Assembly: GCF_016811995.1 (NCBI RefSeq)
Contig: NZ_CP069159.1
Location: 930,001 to 994,000 of the forward strand
Direction of reading: 5' to 3'
Length of the DNA: 64,000 bases
From: Citrobacter sp. R56
GTDB lineage: Bacteria > Pseudomonadota > Gammaproteobacteria > Enterobacterales > Enterobacteriaceae
Made by a program: the position numbers and the translations under genes. The notes below the pieces were generated by a model that did not search any database, had not been told where the DNA came from, and saw nothing but the letters and a program-made list of their open reading frames with translations. Positions 1 to 10,525 of this stretch are shown here, one piece after another (the first letter of the stretch is position 1; each line of letters starts with the position of its first letter).

Positions 1-922
1 CTAGCGTATGCACAATAAACTCATCAAGCACGCGGAAGTAGTCCGCACTCTCTTTGGGTCCGGTAAGGATCAGCGGCAGAACCTGATCTTTATTTGCCGG
101 GTTCATCAGTATTCCCAGCAGATACAACAGCTCTTCCGCCGTACCGACGCCACCTGGGAAGATGATGATACCGTGCGCAATACGAACAAACGCCTCCAGC
201 CGTTTTTCAATATCGGGCATGATGACCAATTCATTGACCAGCGGGTTAGGCGGTTCTGCCGCAATGATGGACGGCTCCGTCATACCGATAAAGCGACTGT
301 CTTTATAGCGCTGCTGTGCGTGACCTACTGCGGCGCCTTTCATTGGGGCTTCCATCGCGCCCGGCCCACAGCCGGTACAGATGTTCAGCTCACGCAGACC
401 TAACTGGGTGCCAACGCGACGGGCGTACAGGTACTCATTTTCGTTAATGGAGTGACCGCCCCAGCACACCACCATATTCGGCGCTTCCCCGACGTGCAGC
501 GCACGGGCGTTACGCAGAATGGAGAACACGAGGTTGGTGATATGAACGGAACTGTCGAGTTTCAGATGTTGAAAACGCCCTGCGTTATGAATTTGACCGT
601 TTACAAAAAGAATGTCGCGCAGCACGGCAAACAGGTTGGCTTGCAGGGCACGGATAATACGGCCGTCAACAAAAGCGTCTTCAGGTGGGTTGATCAATTC
701 CAACTTCACGCCACGCTCGCGACGGAGCACGTTGATGTCGAAATTCTCAAAACGAGACAGCAGCTCTTTGCTGTTGTCGGTCAAACTGCCGGAGTTCAGT
801 ACAGCAAGAGAACAGTTACGAAACAGTTGATAAAGGTCGCTGCTGGCGGTGCGTTTAAGCATATCGACTTCCAGCTGCGACAACATGTCCATTGAGCCAA
901 GCGGGCTAATATGTGTAATCAA
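1..922 (-). CDS. ppnN: Pyrimidine/purine nucleotide 5'-monophosphate nucleosidase PpnN (YgdH), 3' end outside window
   Basis: Hydrolyses nucleoside monophosphates to base and ribose-5-phosphate; in E. coli the family is tied to (p)ppGpp. The reverse-strand frame is open from a TTG at 922 to the window edge (307 codons of about 454). The protein opens [18 protein letters not shown] and carries the LOG-type nucleotide-binding motif PGGVGTAEE at about residues 256-264. TTG is chosen because GGAG lies 7 bases upstream (931-928) and the start context matches the E. coli protein as I recall it. The C-terminal third is cut off by the edge, not by a mutation. Confidence 0.93.
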   Translation of the reverse strand, partial: MITHISPLGSMDMLSQLEVDMLKRTASSDLYQLFRNCSLAVLNSGSLTDNSKELLSRFENFDINVLRRERGVKLELINPPEDAFVDGRIIRALQANLFAVLRDILFVNGQIHNAGRFQHLKLDSSVHITNLVFSILRNARALHVGEAPNMVVCWGGHSINENEYLYARRVGTQLGLRELNICTGCGPGAMEAPMKGAAVGHAQQRYKDSRFIGMTEPSIIAAEPPNPLVNELVIMPDIEKRLEAFVRIAHGIIIFPGGVGTAEELLYLLGILMNPANKDQVLPLILTGPKESADYFRVLDEFIVHTL

Positions 923-1034
923 GTAAACTCCTTATGGGACGCAACACGCCATTCCCTAATGATTACAATAGCGCCGGCTTATGACCTTTCACAACCTTGC
1001 GCGCGGAATCCGACGCGCAAAATTGAGAAAAAAA

Positions 1035-1883
1035 TTACTGACGGACCAGCCTTCCGATGGCAGGCACGAAATCGGTGTTGGTACGCCAGGGGTTAATGTC
1101 CAGGCCGCCGCGTCGTGTGTAACGCGCGTAGACACTCAGTTTCTCCGGCTGGCAGAAGCGCAAAATGTCATTGAAAATTCGCTCCACGCACTGTTCGTGG
1201 AACTCATTGTGATGGCGGAAAGAGACCAGGTAACGTAGCAATTTCTCACGATCAATTTTTCGACCGCGATACTGAATTTGTATGGAACCCCAGTCTGGCT
1301 GGTGAGTGATCAGGCAGTTAGATTTCAACAAGTGACTGACCAGCGTCTCTTCGACCACTTTCTCGCCGCTGGCGGCATTTTCCAGATAGTCGGTGCTGAA
1401 CTGGTAGTTATCAATAGCGATATCCTGGTCGTCGATGCAGCTACCGTGGAAATGGGCGATGGGTAGCCCTTCCAGCTCATCAAGTCGGTACAGCGCAACG
1501 CTGACATCGCCCTGGGCGCAGGCGCACAGATCGTTTTCCAGCGTTCGACGGACATCTTCCCAGCTCTCAAAGCGTGTCTGGTTAAAGCTGTTCAGGTAGA
1601 GCTTAAAGCTTTTTGATTCAATCAGATTGATGCTGGTGTAATCCAGCTCGACATGACCCACGGCAACTTGCGGAAGCCCTTTTGCATTCAGCCATGACAG
1701 TTCATATAACGTCCAGATATCCGCACCGTGAAAAGGCAAATTATCTGCTTTTAAATCCAGCGGATCGCGATTCAGGCTGCGCGGGACGCCCTGCAACAAA
1801 CTTGCGTCGTAAATATCCCGATAATCAGTTGATTTACCGAGAGTCAGGCCGTCAAGCGCCTGATGGTTTTCATAAGAAGACAT
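1035..1883 (-). CDS. queF: NADPH-dependent 7-cyano-7-deazaguanine reductase QueF
   Basis: Reduces the nitrile of preQ0 to the aminomethyl group of preQ1, a late step in queuosine synthesis for tRNA position 34. The 282-residue protein is the long, two-domain enterobacterial form. The catalytic cysteine sits in [13 protein letters not shown] and is residue 190, as in E. coli. It is divergent from syd with only 67 bases between the starts; this gap contains the inverted repeat GATACAC/GTGTATC. queE and queD of the same pathway lie 19 kb away in this window. Identity is secure. Confidence 0.97.
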   Translation of the reverse strand: MSSYENHQALDGLTLGKSTDYRDIYDASLLQGVPRSLNRDPLDLKADNLPFHGADIWTLYELSWLNAKGLPQVAVGHVELDYTSINLIESKSFKLYLNSFNQTRFESWEDVRRTLENDLCACAQGDVSVALYRLDELEGLPIAHFHGSCIDDQDIAIDNYQFSTDYLENAASGEKVVEETLVSHLLKSNCLITHQPDWGSIQIQYRGRKIDREKLLRYLVSFRHHNEFHEQCVERIFNDILRFCQPEKLSVYARYTRRGGLDINPWRTNTDFVPAIGRLVRQ

Positions 1884-1950
1884 GTTTCACCGTCATAAAC
1901 CAGATACACTATGCGTCAAGTGTATCCTGCTTTTGTTAAGAGAGAAATCG

Positions 1951-2496
1951 GTGGACGAACAGACAGCACAGGCCCTGAAGGCCTTTACAACACGCTATTG
2001 TGACGCCTGGCATGAAAAAAACGCCAGTTGGCCGCTGAGCGAAGAACTCTACGGCGTTCCTTCACCCTGTGTTATTTCTTCAACCGGTGAGGCAGTGTAC
2101 TGGCAGCCGCAACCTTTTGAAGGCGAGGCAAATGTAAACTCGGTTGAACGGGCTTTTGATATTGTGATACAACCCGCAATTCATGCTTTTTATACCACCC
2201 AGTTTGCCGGGGATATGCCCGCGAAGTTTGCCAATGAGACATTGACGCTGTTGCAAACCTGGAGTGCAGATGATTTCAGACGCGTTCAGGAAAACCTGAT
2301 CGGTCATCTGGTCACGCAGAAACGTCTCAAGTTATCGCCGACGCTTTTCATTGCCACCCTGGAAAATGAACTTGAGGTCATTTCGGTGTGCAATTTGTCT
2401 GGAGAAGTGTGCAAAGAGACGCTGGGCACGCGTAATCGTACTGTCCTGGCCGCCTCTCTTGCGGATTTCCTGACTCAGCTCAAACCTCTTCTGTAA
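1951..2496 (+). CDS. syd: SecY-interacting protein Syd
   Basis: A cytosolic protein that binds SecY at the inner membrane and may proof-read SecYEG complexes. The GTG at 1951 gives 181 residues, the usual length, starting [17 protein letters not shown] lies just upstream. The frame stays open to an ATG at 1882, but that extension ([12 protein letters not shown]) overlaps the divergent promoter region and does not look like Syd. Conserved stretches include [25 protein letters not shown] and [19 protein letters not shown]. Confidence 0.95.
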   Translation: MDEQTAQALKAFTTRYCDAWHEKNASWPLSEELYGVPSPCVISSTGEAVYWQPQPFEGEANVNSVERAFDIVIQPAIHAFYTTQFAGDMPAKFANETLTLLQTWSADDFRRVQENLIGHLVTQKRLKLSPTLFIATLENELEVISVCNLSGEVCKETLGTRNRTVLAASLADFLTQLKPLL

Positions 2497-2515
2497 TCCC
2501 CATCGCCCATTCCTT

Positions 2516-2533
2516 TGTGAGAGATCTCTTACA
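2516..2533 (+). promoter_or_regulatory. UvrY (SirA) binding box upstream of csrB
   Basis: Near-perfect 18-base palindrome TGTGAGAGATCTCTTACA, about 190 bases upstream of the csrB start. It matches the known UvrY box consensus of enterobacterial csrB promoters. A second partial copy (TGTAAGAGATCG) follows at 2539-2550. UvrY is phosphorylated by BarA, encoded at 6362-9118. Confidence 0.8.
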
Positions 2534-2671
2534 AACTCTGTAAGAGATCGCCAGGATATAAGTAAAAGCCTAGCCCATTGCTAACGCAGTAAATCAATAA
2601 TAATCAATTGGTTATCTGTTGAATGCTCACTTTCAAATGAAAATATCCTTAAGGTATTGCCTGTAAGTGCC

Positions 2672-2700
2672 TTGTAAGACATGACGAAACAGGCGATTCT
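2672..2700 (+). promoter_or_regulatory. csrB promoter (-35/-10)
   Basis: TTGTAA (2672-2677), a 17-base spacer and GATTCT (2695-2700) stand at the right distance for transcription from the G at 2707. Both hexamers are weak, as expected of an activator-dependent promoter. Assigned by spacing and hexamer match only. Confidence 0.55.
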
Positions 2701-2706
2701 ATGTCT

Positions 2707-3072
2707 GTCGACAAGGAGTCGCACACCGAAGTGAACATCAGGATGATGACACTTCAGCAGGACACACCAGGACGGTGTAGCAAGGAAAGGCTTCAGGATG
2801 AAGTGAAGAGGACAGCGCAGGATGCGTTAAAGGACACCTCCAGGAGGGAGAACGAGAGCCGGTCAGGATGTTCGGTGGGTCAGGATGGCCAGGAAACTTC
2901 AGGATGAAGTTGATCGCACTGGGGTGGTGTGAAGCAGGATGCTGACGTTCAGGATGAACAGGTCGCAAGACCACAGGAAAAGTTGTCATGGATGAGCAGG
3001 GAGCACTAAAAGTAGCTGGATGGCTGCGAAACGAACCGGGAGCACTGTTTATACAGTGCTCCCTTTTTTTAT
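2707..3072 (+). ncRNA. csrB: CsrB regulatory RNA (CsrA-sequestering)
   Basis: About 366 nt, close to the 369 nt of E. coli, in the conserved place between syd and yqcC. It starts GTCGACAAGGAGTC and carries many repeated GGA motifs (CAGGATG, CAGGACA, AAGGACA), many in the loops of short hairpins such as ACTTCAGGATGAAGT. It ends in the terminator hairpin GGGAGCACTGT...ACAGTGCTCCC followed by seven Ts. The RNA binds many copies of CsrA, relieving CsrA repression of glycogen, biofilm and other genes. The short ORFs that cross it on both strands are not real. Confidence 0.95.
3038..3072 (+). terminator. Rho-independent terminator of csrB
   Basis: An 11-bp stem, GGGAGCACTGT (3038-3048) with ACAGTGCTCCC (3053-3063), a four-base loop and a run of seven Ts. 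Confidence 0.92.
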
Positions 3073-3129
3073 TTGCCCGTCTATAAATGCTATTCTTCGC
3101 GCCAATTTTTCATCAATGAGGTTTTTATC

Positions 3130-3459
3130 GTGACGACTCATGAACGTGTGCGCCAGCAGTTACATGCGCTTGAAGCTCTGCTGCGTGAACATCAACACTG
3201 GCGAATGGACGAACCACAAGCTCACCTGTTTACCAGCACACAGCCTTTTTGTATGGATACCATGGCGCCTGTCGAATGGTTGCAATGGGTGCTGATCCCT
3301 CGCATGCATGCGTTGATCGACAACGCGCAGCCGCTCCCGGACGCCTTTGCTATTGCCCCTTATTATGAAATGGCACTGGAGGCCGATCATCCTCAGCGCG
3401 AGATTCTCCTGCTGGCGTTGCAGGAACTGGATGCGTTGTTCACAAGCGATAAAGCCTGA
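3130..3459 (+). CDS. yqcC: YqcC family protein
   Basis: A 109-residue conserved enterobacterial protein of unknown function, first gene of yqcC-truC-yqcA. GTG at 3130 is chosen: it gives the usual length, begins VTTHERVRQQLHALEALLREHQHW and is preceded by TGAGG. An upstream ATG at 3073 would start inside the csrB terminator tail. The sequence is rich in Gln, Leu and His with motif WLQWVLIPRMHALI; no signal peptide or membrane segment. The stop overlaps the truC start (TGATG), so translation is probably coupled. Confidence 0.93.
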   Translation: MTTHERVRQQLHALEALLREHQHWRMDEPQAHLFTSTQPFCMDTMAPVEWLQWVLIPRMHALIDNAQPLPDAFAIAPYYEMALEADHPQREILLLALQELDALFTSDKA

Positions 3460-4241
3460 TGCTGGAAATTCTTTACCAGGACGAGTGGCTGGTTGCCGTC
3501 AATAAACCCTCCGGTTGGTTAGTTCACCGAAGCTGGCTGGATCGCGATGAAAAAGTCGTGGTGATGCAAACGGTGCGTGACCAGATTGGTCAGCACGTAT
3601 TTACCGCCCATCGACTCGACAGACCCACTTCCGGCGTACTGCTGATGGGATTATCCAGCGAAGCCGGGCGTCGGCTTTCGCAGCAATTTGAACAGCATCA
3701 AATCCAGAAACGCTACCATGCAATTGTCCGTGGCTGGTTAATGGATGACGCTGTACTGGACTACCCGCTGGTGGAAGAGCTGGATAAAATTGCCGATAAG
3801 TTTGCCCGCGATGATAAAGGCCCGCAGCCTGCGGTGACGCATTATCGCGGCCTGGCGACGGTAGAAATGCCGGTGGCGACCGGGCGTTACCCAACGACCC
3901 GTTATGGTTTAGTCGAGCTGGATCCCAAAACGGGTCGTAAGCACCAGCTCCGGCGTCATCTGGCGCATTTGCGCCATCCCATCATTGGTGACAGCAAACA
4001 CGGCGATTTACGCCAGAACCGCAGTGCCGCAGAACATTTTGGTTGCCAGAGATTGATGCTGCATGCGAGCCAGCTTGAGCTGACACATCCATTCACTGGC
4101 GAACCGCTGACGATTCGTGCTGGGCTGGATGCCGTCTGGATGCAGGCATTATCACAGTTTGGCTGGCACGGACTTCTCCCTGATAATGAAAGGGTTGAGT
4201 TTAGTGAGCTCTCCGGTCAGGATGAGAATCATCAGGTTTAA
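3459..4241 (+). CDS. truC: tRNA pseudouridine(65) synthase TruC
   Basis: Isomerises U65 in the acceptor stem of certain tRNAs to pseudouridine. At 260 residues it is a full-length RluA-type synthase. The catalytic aspartate is Asp54 in the motif HRLDRPTSGVLL. A second family signature, GRKHQLRRHLAHLRHPIIGD, is present. It overlaps yqcC by one base and is followed 18 bases later by yqcA. Confidence 0.96.
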   Translation: MLEILYQDEWLVAVNKPSGWLVHRSWLDRDEKVVVMQTVRDQIGQHVFTAHRLDRPTSGVLLMGLSSEAGRRLSQQFEQHQIQKRYHAIVRGWLMDDAVLDYPLVEELDKIADKFARDDKGPQPAVTHYRGLATVEMPVATGRYPTTRYGLVELDPKTGRKHQLRRHLAHLRHPIIGDSKHGDLRQNRSAAEHFGCQRLMLHASQLELTHPFTGEPLTIRAGLDAVWMQALSQFGWHGLLPDNERVEFSELSGQDENHQV

Positions 4242-4259
4242 TTCAGGGAGAAAATCGTC

Positions 4260-4709
4260 ATGGCGGAAATTGGTATTTTTGTCGGCACAATGTATGGAAA
4301 CGCGCTGCTGGTTGCGGAAGAGGCGGAAGCTATCCTTACCGCGCAGGGTCATAACGCGAAAGTGTTTGAAGATCCCGAATTGACCGACTGGCAGCCGTAT
4401 CTGGATAAAGTCGTTCTGGTGGTGACCTCAACGACAGGTCAGGGCGATCTTCCCGACAGTATTGTGCCGTTGTTCCAGGGCATTAAAGAGAGTCTCGGCT
4501 TTCAGCCAAATCTGCGTTATGGCGTGATTGCATTGGGCGACAGTAGCTACACCAATTTCTGTAACGGCGGTAAGCAATTTGATGCGTTATTGCAGGAACA
4601 AAGCGCGCAACGGGTGGGGGAAATGTTGCTGATTGATGCCGGTGAACATCCTGAACCTGAAAGCGAATCAAATCCCTGGGTTGAACACTGGGGCACGTTA
4701 CTCTCCTGA
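4260..4709 (+). CDS. yqcA: Flavodoxin YqcA
   Basis: A 149-residue short-chain flavodoxin, a soluble FMN electron carrier. The phosphate-binding loop GTMYGN is at residues 9-14, and the flavin-contacting segments [12 protein letters not shown] and [18 protein letters not shown] follow in the usual order. RBS GGGAGAAA precedes the ATG. The redox partner is not evident here. A GC hairpin (4714-4732, ATGCCCC/GGGGCAT) just after the stop may end the operon. Confidence 0.94.
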   Translation: MAEIGIFVGTMYGNALLVAEEAEAILTAQGHNAKVFEDPELTDWQPYLDKVVLVVTSTTGQGDLPDSIVPLFQGIKESLGFQPNLRYGVIALGDSSYTNFCNGGKQFDALLQEQSAQRVGEMLLIDAGEHPEPESESNPWVEHWGTLLS

Positions 4710-4826
4710 ATCCATGCCCCAATGAGGGGCATCCCTTCTTTGTTATTTACCACTCAACAAAAGGCGATGCGCCAAGTGTCGCCTGTGACGTTCAGTTTGC
4801 GCGAGCGTTAGGCATCTGCACCAAAA

Positions 4827-5055
4827 GCGGCGGTGCCTGGTAAGATCACGGCGATCGATACGCACTGGATTTGGCAGGAAGGTAATCAACGCCTGACCAA
4901 AGAACCGTTTGAAATTAAAGGCGGTATGGGCCAGGAGATGAAAGCGCACGAGTTGTATCAGCAACACGGTCTGGGGGCGCGATGACGCTATGGGAATGCA
5001 GTACCTAATCCCTAACTGGACATTCGACAACAAGCGCCCGTGCATGGTACGCTAA
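4827..5055 (+). pseudogene. gudD: Remnant of glucarate dehydratase gene gudD (C-terminal end)
   Basis: In the gap between yqcA and the glycerate kinase, the frame from 4827 reads [19 protein letters not shown], then [14 protein letters not shown], then [15 protein letters not shown], and after a frameshift [20 protein letters not shown] with a stop at 5053-5055. This matches the C-terminus of GudD as I recall it. Two lesions are visible: an in-frame loss of roughly 15 residues after KGGM, and a two-base deletion near 4980 that brings a TGA into frame. About three quarters of the gene upstream is gone. gudP-gudX-gudD normally sits here in E. coli. Confidence 0.82.
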
Positions 5056-5136
5056 GAGTTATGGTACCGCTCCCATGAGAGGCGGTTCTTCTCTCGGTGT
5101 ATGCTTAACAGAGTCAACATGCATTAAGGATGCTTT

Positions 5137-6279
5137 ATGAAAATAGTGATCGCGCCGGACTCATATAAGGAAAGTTTGAGTGCTCTTGAAGTGGCGACCG
5201 CCATCGAGCTGGGGTTTCGCGAAATCTGGCCTGACGCGGATTACGTGAAGATTCCGGTTGCTGACGGTGGAGAAGGAACGGTCGAGGCCATGGTGGAGGC
5301 GACGGCGGGTCGTATTGTTCGTGTTAACGTGACGGGACCTCTGGGAAAACCTGTTGACGCATTTTACGGATTGTCTGGCGATGAGCGCTCGGCCTTCATC
5401 GAAATGGCCGCCGCCAGCGGTCTGGAACTCGTCCCATCAGGACTGCGCGATCCGCTAAAAACGACCTCGTGGGGGACGGGTGAGCTTATTCGCCACGCCT
5501 TAGATACGGGCGTCGAACACATCATTATCGGCCTTGGCGGCAGCGCCACAAATGATGGCGGCGCGGGCATGATGCAGGCGCTGGGCGCAAGATTACTGGA
5601 TTCCCGGCAAAACGAGATAGCGCCGGGCGGTGCAGCGCTGGAAGCACTCGCGCAGATCGATATCAGTCAACTGGATACACGCCTTGCCGCGTGCCGCATT
5701 GAAGTTGCGTGCGATGTGACCAATCCATTGACCGGAAACGAGGGCGCGTCGGCTGTTTTTGGTCCGCAGAAAGGGGCGACACCGGAAATGATCGTACGCC
5801 TGGATAAGGCACTGGCGCATTACGCGCAGATGATTGCCCGCGATCTCAATGTTGATGTCTCCGGGCTGGCCGGCGGCGGCGCGGCGGGTGGAATGGGCGC
5901 GGCGCTGTACGCGTTTTGCGGCGCTGAATTGCGCAGAGGGATTGAGATAGTGACCGATGCCCTGCAGCTGGATGCTTGCGTCATCGATGCAGATTTGGTG
6001 ATTACCGGGGAAGGGCGGATCGACAGCCAGACGGTTCACGGCAAAGTCCCCGTCGGCGTTGCCAGCGTCGCGAAACGCTACAATAAGCCGGTGATCGGCA
6101 TTGCCGGGAGTTTAACGGCGGATGTCGGTGTGGTGCATCAGCATGGCATTGATGCCGTGTTTAGCGTGATTTATAACATTTGCACTTTGGACGACGCGCT
6201 GAAAAATGCCGCCGAGAATGTGCGGATGACCGCAAGAAATGTGGCCGCGACCATCAGGTTGGGGCAGCTTATACGCTGA
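5137..6279 (+). CDS. Glycerate kinase (GarK/GlxK family)
   Basis: Phosphorylates D-glycerate to 2-phosphoglycerate, the last step of glucarate/galactarate or glyoxylate catabolism. The 380-residue length and motifs MKIVIAPDSYKESLSA, PVADGGEGT, IIIGLGGSATNDGGAGMMQ and DLVITGEGRIDSQT are those of the family. Its position just after the gudD remnant suggests it was the last gene of a glucarate operon; it is now alone, with its own RBS (AAGGA) and AT-rich leader. No frameshift or lost motif is seen, so it is probably active. Which of garK or glxK it is closest to cannot be settled here. Confidence 0.93.
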   Translation: MKIVIAPDSYKESLSALEVATAIELGFREIWPDADYVKIPVADGGEGTVEAMVEATAGRIVRVNVTGPLGKPVDAFYGLSGDERSAFIEMAAASGLELVPSGLRDPLKTTSWGTGELIRHALDTGVEHIIIGLGGSATNDGGAGMMQALGARLLDSRQNEIAPGGAALEALAQIDISQLDTRLAACRIEVACDVTNPLTGNEGASAVFGPQKGATPEMIVRLDKALAHYAQMIARDLNVDVSGLAGGGAAGGMGAALYAFCGAELRRGIEIVTDALQLDACVIDADLVITGEGRIDSQTVHGKVPVGVASVAKRYNKPVIGIAGSLTADVGVVHQHGIDAVFSVIYNICTLDDALKNAAENVRMTARNVAATIRLGQLIR

Positions 6280-6295
6280 GTGTCTGTGAGACTCG

Positions 6296-6335
6296 CTTAT
6301 CTGGCCTGGGCATGTGAGCCATTAGGCCAGATAAG
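6296..6335. terminator. Inverted repeat between convergent genes, REP-like bidirectional terminator
   Basis: Perfect 12-bp arms CTTATCTGGCCT (6296-6307) and AGGCCAGATAAG (6324-6335) between the converging glycerate kinase and barA genes, followed by a REP-like tail (GCATTGCCATCCGG). No clear T-run, so the terminator role is inferred from position. Confidence 0.6.
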
Positions 6336-6361
6336 ACGCATTGCCATCCGGTCTTAGCGTT

Positions 6362-9118
6362 TTATCCCAGCATCTTTTTGGCTTCCCGCGCGACGTTATC
6401 CATTTCATCGAGCAGCTCCAGCAGTTCCGGCTCCAGCTCTTCTTCTTTGATCCCGCTACGCAGTTGTTGCTCAATGAACTGGCAAAGGGTTTTCATGCGA
6501 GGTACGCCGCTGTAACCGCAGCTACCATGCAATTTGTGGATTAAATCAACAAGACCTTCCGGGTTTTCCCCGACCAGTTGCTCTTCAATCTTATTGCGAA
6601 CCTCCGGCAAGAAGTCGAGCAACATTTGCAGCATATCCCGCGCCAGGGAGGATTTGCCGGCTGCTTGTCTGAGCGCCAGTTGCCAGTCGAGCGTGGCATT
6701 CGGGTTGAAGATAAATTCGGCCGGTTCGGGTACCTGTGGTCGGTTTATCACTCCCGTTCCTGGCTTGTAGCGCAGCAGCAGGTTGTAGAGCTTCTCTTCT
6801 TCAATCGGTTTAGCCAGATAGTCGTTCATTCCCGCACTCAGCAACTTCTCTTTTTGCCCCGCCATGGCATGTGCGGTGACGGCAATCACGGGGGTTTGCT
6901 GTTGGTGAGGGAGTTGATGAATCAGTTCGCAGGCGCGAATGCCATCCATATCAGGCATCTGAATATCCATCAGGATCAAATCAAACTGCAGCTGTTTGGC
7001 GCGATCCACCGCCTGATGGCCGCTGTCGCAAAGCTCGACGTGCTGCACGATATCTTCCAGCAGAGCGCCGATCAGCTTCAGGTTGGCAGGGTTATCATCC
7101 ACCGCCATAACCGACATCGCAATTTTGCTTTCATTAACGGGCAGTAGCTCGGTGCTTTGATTCAGATGGCAATATTCGCTCAATACAGGCAGTAAACGGG
7201 TAGAGGTCAGCGGTTTCAATAGACAGGCGGCCGCGCCTCCCTGTTTGAGTTCTTCCGCGTTGATTTGGGCATGGCAAGGCAACGCCAGCAGCAGGAATTC
7301 GGTCATTGATGCCGCTTTTGCCAGTCTTTCATGCTGCATGGTGAGCGGCTCGCGGAGCGTCACCGGCACGCTCAGCAGCAGAATATCGTAGTGATCGATC
7401 GGTAAGGCTGAAAACGTTGGGCTATAAATCACTTCAAGCGGCGTATCACTCAGCAGATCCAGGGTGCATTGCGCGGCGGTGGCATTAGGTTCGACATACG
7501 CCAGACGTTTACCCGCCAGGCAGCGGGTCGAGGGACCATCGCTGATAACGTTAGGGTTGAGATCGAGATTAATATGGAACCAGAAGGTAGAACCGCGATT
7601 AGGCTGGCTGTGAAATGAGATATCCCCACCCATTTCGTTGACCAGTTTTTGCGTAATCACCAGCCCTAACCCGGTTCCCCCGTGGCGGCGCGAAATGCTG
7701 GCGTCAGCCTGGCGGAATGCCTGGAACAACCGCGACTGATCGCGCTCAGGAATACCGATACCGGTGTCACGGATCTGCACTTCAATTTGCACTTTGGTGG
7801 TACTGAGCGCGCGTTTCTCCACCAGAATATCTATATTACCGCTTTCGGTGAATTTAATGGCGTTCCCCACCAGGTTGGTGATCACTTGCTGTAAACGCAG
7901 CGGATCGCCAATGACGTTGTCCGGCACGTCATTTTTAATATTGAGCGTCAGCTCCAGCCCTTTATCGTGCGAGGAGTGGGCTAAGAGGGTCACGACTTCA
8001 TCGAGTGCATTACGCAGCGGGAAGGGAATACTCTCCAGTATCAGTTTACCTGCTTCCAGCTTGGAGAAGTCGAGCACATCATTAATGATCGCCAGCAGGT
8101 TATTCGCTGAACGTTCAATGGTATTCAGGTGATCGCGCTGGGTTGGGTTTAGCTCGGTTTTCAACGTCAGGCGGGTAAAGCCAATCACGCCATTGAGCGG
8201 GGTACGCAGCTCGTGGGACATGTTCGCCAGAAACTCAGACTTAATGCGCGCGGCCTCCTGGGCGCGTTTTTTTGCCAGGTCCAGCTCAACGTTCTGGATC
8301 TCCATCTGTTCCAGCGTTTCACGTAGGTCCGAGGTCGCCTGATCAATGTTGTGCTGCATCTCTTCATGATAAGCCGCAAGCGACATGGCCATCGAGTTAA
8401 TGCCATTTTTCAGCATATCCAGCTCGCCGAGCATGAATCCTTCAACGCGACTGTCGAGCTGCCCACGGCGGATCCGGTCAACGGTATTCACCATATTACG
8501 AATAGGACCGGTGACGTCGCGCATCAGCCGCCAGCCGAAAATTAACGCGATGCCGATGCAAAACAGCATCATGACGCTGGAAATAAAGATTTCTTTGTAC
8601 TGCTGTAGCCGCACCGAGCGGAGATCCAGTTCCAGCGCCACATATCCCAACATGTTTTTGGTATTTTTGGCGTCGCTCACCGCAGACTCATCCGGCGAAT
8701 AGCTCTCGGAAATAATGGGCGTGCGAAGGATCATGATATCCCCGTGGCGGGTCACACTTAGCCTGCGGGGGAACGGTGCGCCAGTGGCGAGCTGCATGTC
8801 TGTCGGGTCGAGGTGAAAATTCGAGGTAACGAACAGCCGATTATTTTCATCAAAGACCGAAATCGCCCGCACAATATCGGAATGACGGCGATGCAGGACA
8901 CTGATCAACTGACCGATGGATTCGCGGTTCTGCAGATTCATGCCATATTCGCTGGAGACAGCAAGGGGTTCGATAATGCTGGCACCGGCATCTTCCAGTT
9001 GACGCTGCAAGTCGTGATAGCGATGCACGACGAAAAAGATACTGAGCAGTAAACCAATAAGGACAGTCGGTGCCAGGATCAGAATCATCATGCGTGCGCG
9101 CAGGCTGTAGTTGGTCAT
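6362..9118 (-). CDS. barA: Hybrid sensor histidine kinase BarA
   Basis: Inner-membrane tripartite sensor that phosphorylates UvrY and so turns on csrB/csrC. Full length, 918 residues. Order: TM1 about 10-31 ([20 protein letters not shown]), periplasmic sensor, TM2 about 175-197, HAMP, histidine kinase with [14 protein letters not shown] (His near 302), ATPase boxes (N box [12 protein letters not shown]1 DTGIGI, G2 GGTGLGL), a degenerate receiver, a true receiver with [13 protein letters not shown] (Asp near 718), and a C-terminal HPt with [11 protein letters not shown] (His near 861). All phosphorelay residues are present. Divergent from rlmD with 57 bases between starts. Confidence 0.97.
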   Translation of the reverse strand: MTNYSLRARMMILILAPTVLIGLLLSIFFVVHRYHDLQRQLEDAGASIIEPLAVSSEYGMNLQNRESIGQLISVLHRRHSDIVRAISVFDENNRLFVTSNFHLDPTDMQLATGAPFPRRLSVTRHGDIMILRTPIISESYSPDESAVSDAKNTKNMLGYVALELDLRSVRLQQYKEIFISSVMMLFCIGIALIFGWRLMRDVTGPIRNMVNTVDRIRRGQLDSRVEGFMLGELDMLKNGINSMAMSLAAYHEEMQHNIDQATSDLRETLEQMEIQNVELDLAKKRAQEAARIKSEFLANMSHELRTPLNGVIGFTRLTLKTELNPTQRDHLNTIERSANNLLAIINDVLDFSKLEAGKLILESIPFPLRNALDEVVTLLAHSSHDKGLELTLNIKNDVPDNVIGDPLRLQQVITNLVGNAIKFTESGNIDILVEKRALSTTKVQIEVQIRDTGIGIPERDQSRLFQAFRQADASISRRHGGTGLGLVITQKLVNEMGGDISFHSQPNRGSTFWFHINLDLNPNVISDGPSTRCLAGKRLAYVEPNATAAQCTLDLLSDTPLEVIYSPTFSALPIDHYDILLLSVPVTLREPLTMQHERLAKAASMTEFLLLALPCHAQINAEELKQGGAAACLLKPLTSTRLLPVLSEYCHLNQSTELLPVNESKIAMSVMAVDDNPANLKLIGALLEDIVQHVELCDSGHQAVDRAKQLQFDLILMDIQMPDMDGIRACELIHQLPHQQQTPVIAVTAHAMAGQKEKLLSAGMNDYLAKPIEEEKLYNLLLRYKPGTGVINRPQVPEPAEFIFNPNATLDWQLALRQAAGKSSLARDMLQMLLDFLPEVRNKIEEQLVGENPEGLVDLIHKLHGSCGYSGVPRMKTLCQFIEQQLRSGIKEEELEPELLELLDEMDNVAREAKKMLG

Positions 9119-9175
9119 GGAGTTCCGTTATGGGACAATTAGGGTCACACTGTTAAATTGAGAAAAATCTCGTCA

Positions 9176-10474
9176 ATGGCGCAATTCTACTCTGCAAAAC
9201 GACGCGTGACGACGCGTCAGATCATAACCGTTACAGTCAATGACCTGGATCCCTTTGGCCAGGGCGTTGCTCGCCACAACGGAAAGGCCTTGTTTATCCC
9301 GGGATTGCTGCCGCAAGAAAGCGCTGAAGTCGTTATTACCGAAGATAAAAAACAGTACGCCCGCGCCCAGGTTAAACGTCGTCTCAAAGAGAGTTCGGAG
9401 CGTGAAACGCCACGCTGTCCGCATTTTGGCGTCTGCGGTGGATGTCAGCAACAACATGCCAGCATTGCTCTGCAACAGCAAAGCAAAAGTGCGGCGCTCG
9501 CGCGTTTAATGAAAAATGAGGTTTCTGAAGTCATTGCCGGTTCTGCGTGGAATTACCGTCGTCGCGCGCGACTGAGCCTGAACTATCAACCCAAAACGCA
9601 GCATCTTCAGATGGGATTTCGCAAAGCCAACTCCAGTGACATTGTCGAGGTGATGCAGTGCCCCGTTTTGGTGCCCCAGCTTGAGGCCTTGCTGCCCGGT
9701 CTCAGGGCATGCCTTGCCGACCTGCAGGCCATTCGGCATCTTGGCCATGTTGAGCTGGTGCAGGCAGAGAATGGCACGCTGATGATCCTGCGTCATACCG
9801 GACCCTTAAGTGCGGCAGACAAAGAAAAACTGGAACGCTTTTCGCATTCTGAGGGACTGTTTCTGTTTCTGGCGCCCCAAAGCGACATACTTGAGCCGAT
9901 TTCCGGGGAGGCGCCCTGGTACGATTCAAACGGGCTACGCTTAACCTTCAGTCCGCGTGACTTTATCCAGGTTAACGCCAGGGTAAACCAACTCATGGTC
10001 GCGCGAGCGATGGAGTGGCTGGATATCCAACCCGACGATCGCGTATTAGATCTTTTCTGCGGTATGGGCAATTTTACCCTGCCATTGGCAACGCGCGCGC
10101 GTCATGTGGTGGGCGTAGAAGGCGTTCCTGCCCTGGTAGAAAAAGGGCGTGAAAATGCGTTGCGCAACGGATTACACAATGTGACATTCTTTCACGAGAA
10201 TCTCGAAGACGATGTGACTCAGCAGCCGTGGGCGGCTGAAGGCTTCGACAAAATCTTGCTCGATCCTGCTCGCGCTGGGGCTGCAGGCGTGATGCAACAT
10301 ATTATAAAATTGAACCCTGGTCGCATTGTTTATGTATCCTGTAACCCAGCCACGCTGGCTCGTGATAGCGAAGCGTTGTTGAGCGCAGGTTACCAAATAA
10401 AGCGGCTGGCGATGCTCGACATGTTCCCGCACACTGGGCACCTGGAGTCGATGGTGTTGTTTGAGCAGTTGTAA
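9176..10474 (+). CDS. rlmD: 23S rRNA (uracil(1939)-C(5))-methyltransferase RlmD
   Basis: SAM-dependent methyltransferase that makes m5U1939 in 23S rRNA. The ATG at 9176 gives 432 residues starting [10 protein letters not shown]; the in-frame ATG at 9158 adds six residues and is less likely. N-terminal TRAM domain, then an iron-sulfur cluster motif [10 protein letters not shown] with Cys81, Cys87 and Cys90, SAM motif [16 protein letters not shown], and the catalytic cysteine in [12 protein letters not shown]. Confidence 0.96.
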   Translation: MAQFYSAKRRVTTRQIITVTVNDLDPFGQGVARHNGKALFIPGLLPQESAEVVITEDKKQYARAQVKRRLKESSERETPRCPHFGVCGGCQQQHASIALQQQSKSAALARLMKNEVSEVIAGSAWNYRRRARLSLNYQPKTQHLQMGFRKANSSDIVEVMQCPVLVPQLEALLPGLRACLADLQAIRHLGHVELVQAENGTLMILRHTGPLSAADKEKLERFSHSEGLFLFLAPQSDILEPISGEAPWYDSNGLRLTFSPRDFIQVNARVNQLMVARAMEWLDIQPDDRVLDLFCGMGNFTLPLATRARHVVGVEGVPALVEKGRENALRNGLHNVTFFHENLEDDVTQQPWAAEGFDKILLDPARAGAAGVMQHIIKLNPGRIVYVSCNPATLARDSEALLSAGYQIKRLAMLDMFPHTGHLESMVLFEQL

Positions 10475-10525
10475 TGAATTACGGTTTGCTGACGTTGGCA
10501 GGCCTGGTCCCTTAAGGAGAGGACA

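Noticed and set aside
2701-2989. Short ORFs on both strands across 2701-2989
   Set aside because: They lie within CsrB, a non-coding RNA; the repeated GGA hairpins create open frames by chance.
4743-5045. 100-codon minus-strand ORF
   Set aside because: It is antisense to the gudD remnant, whose plus-strand translation has recognisable GudD segments.
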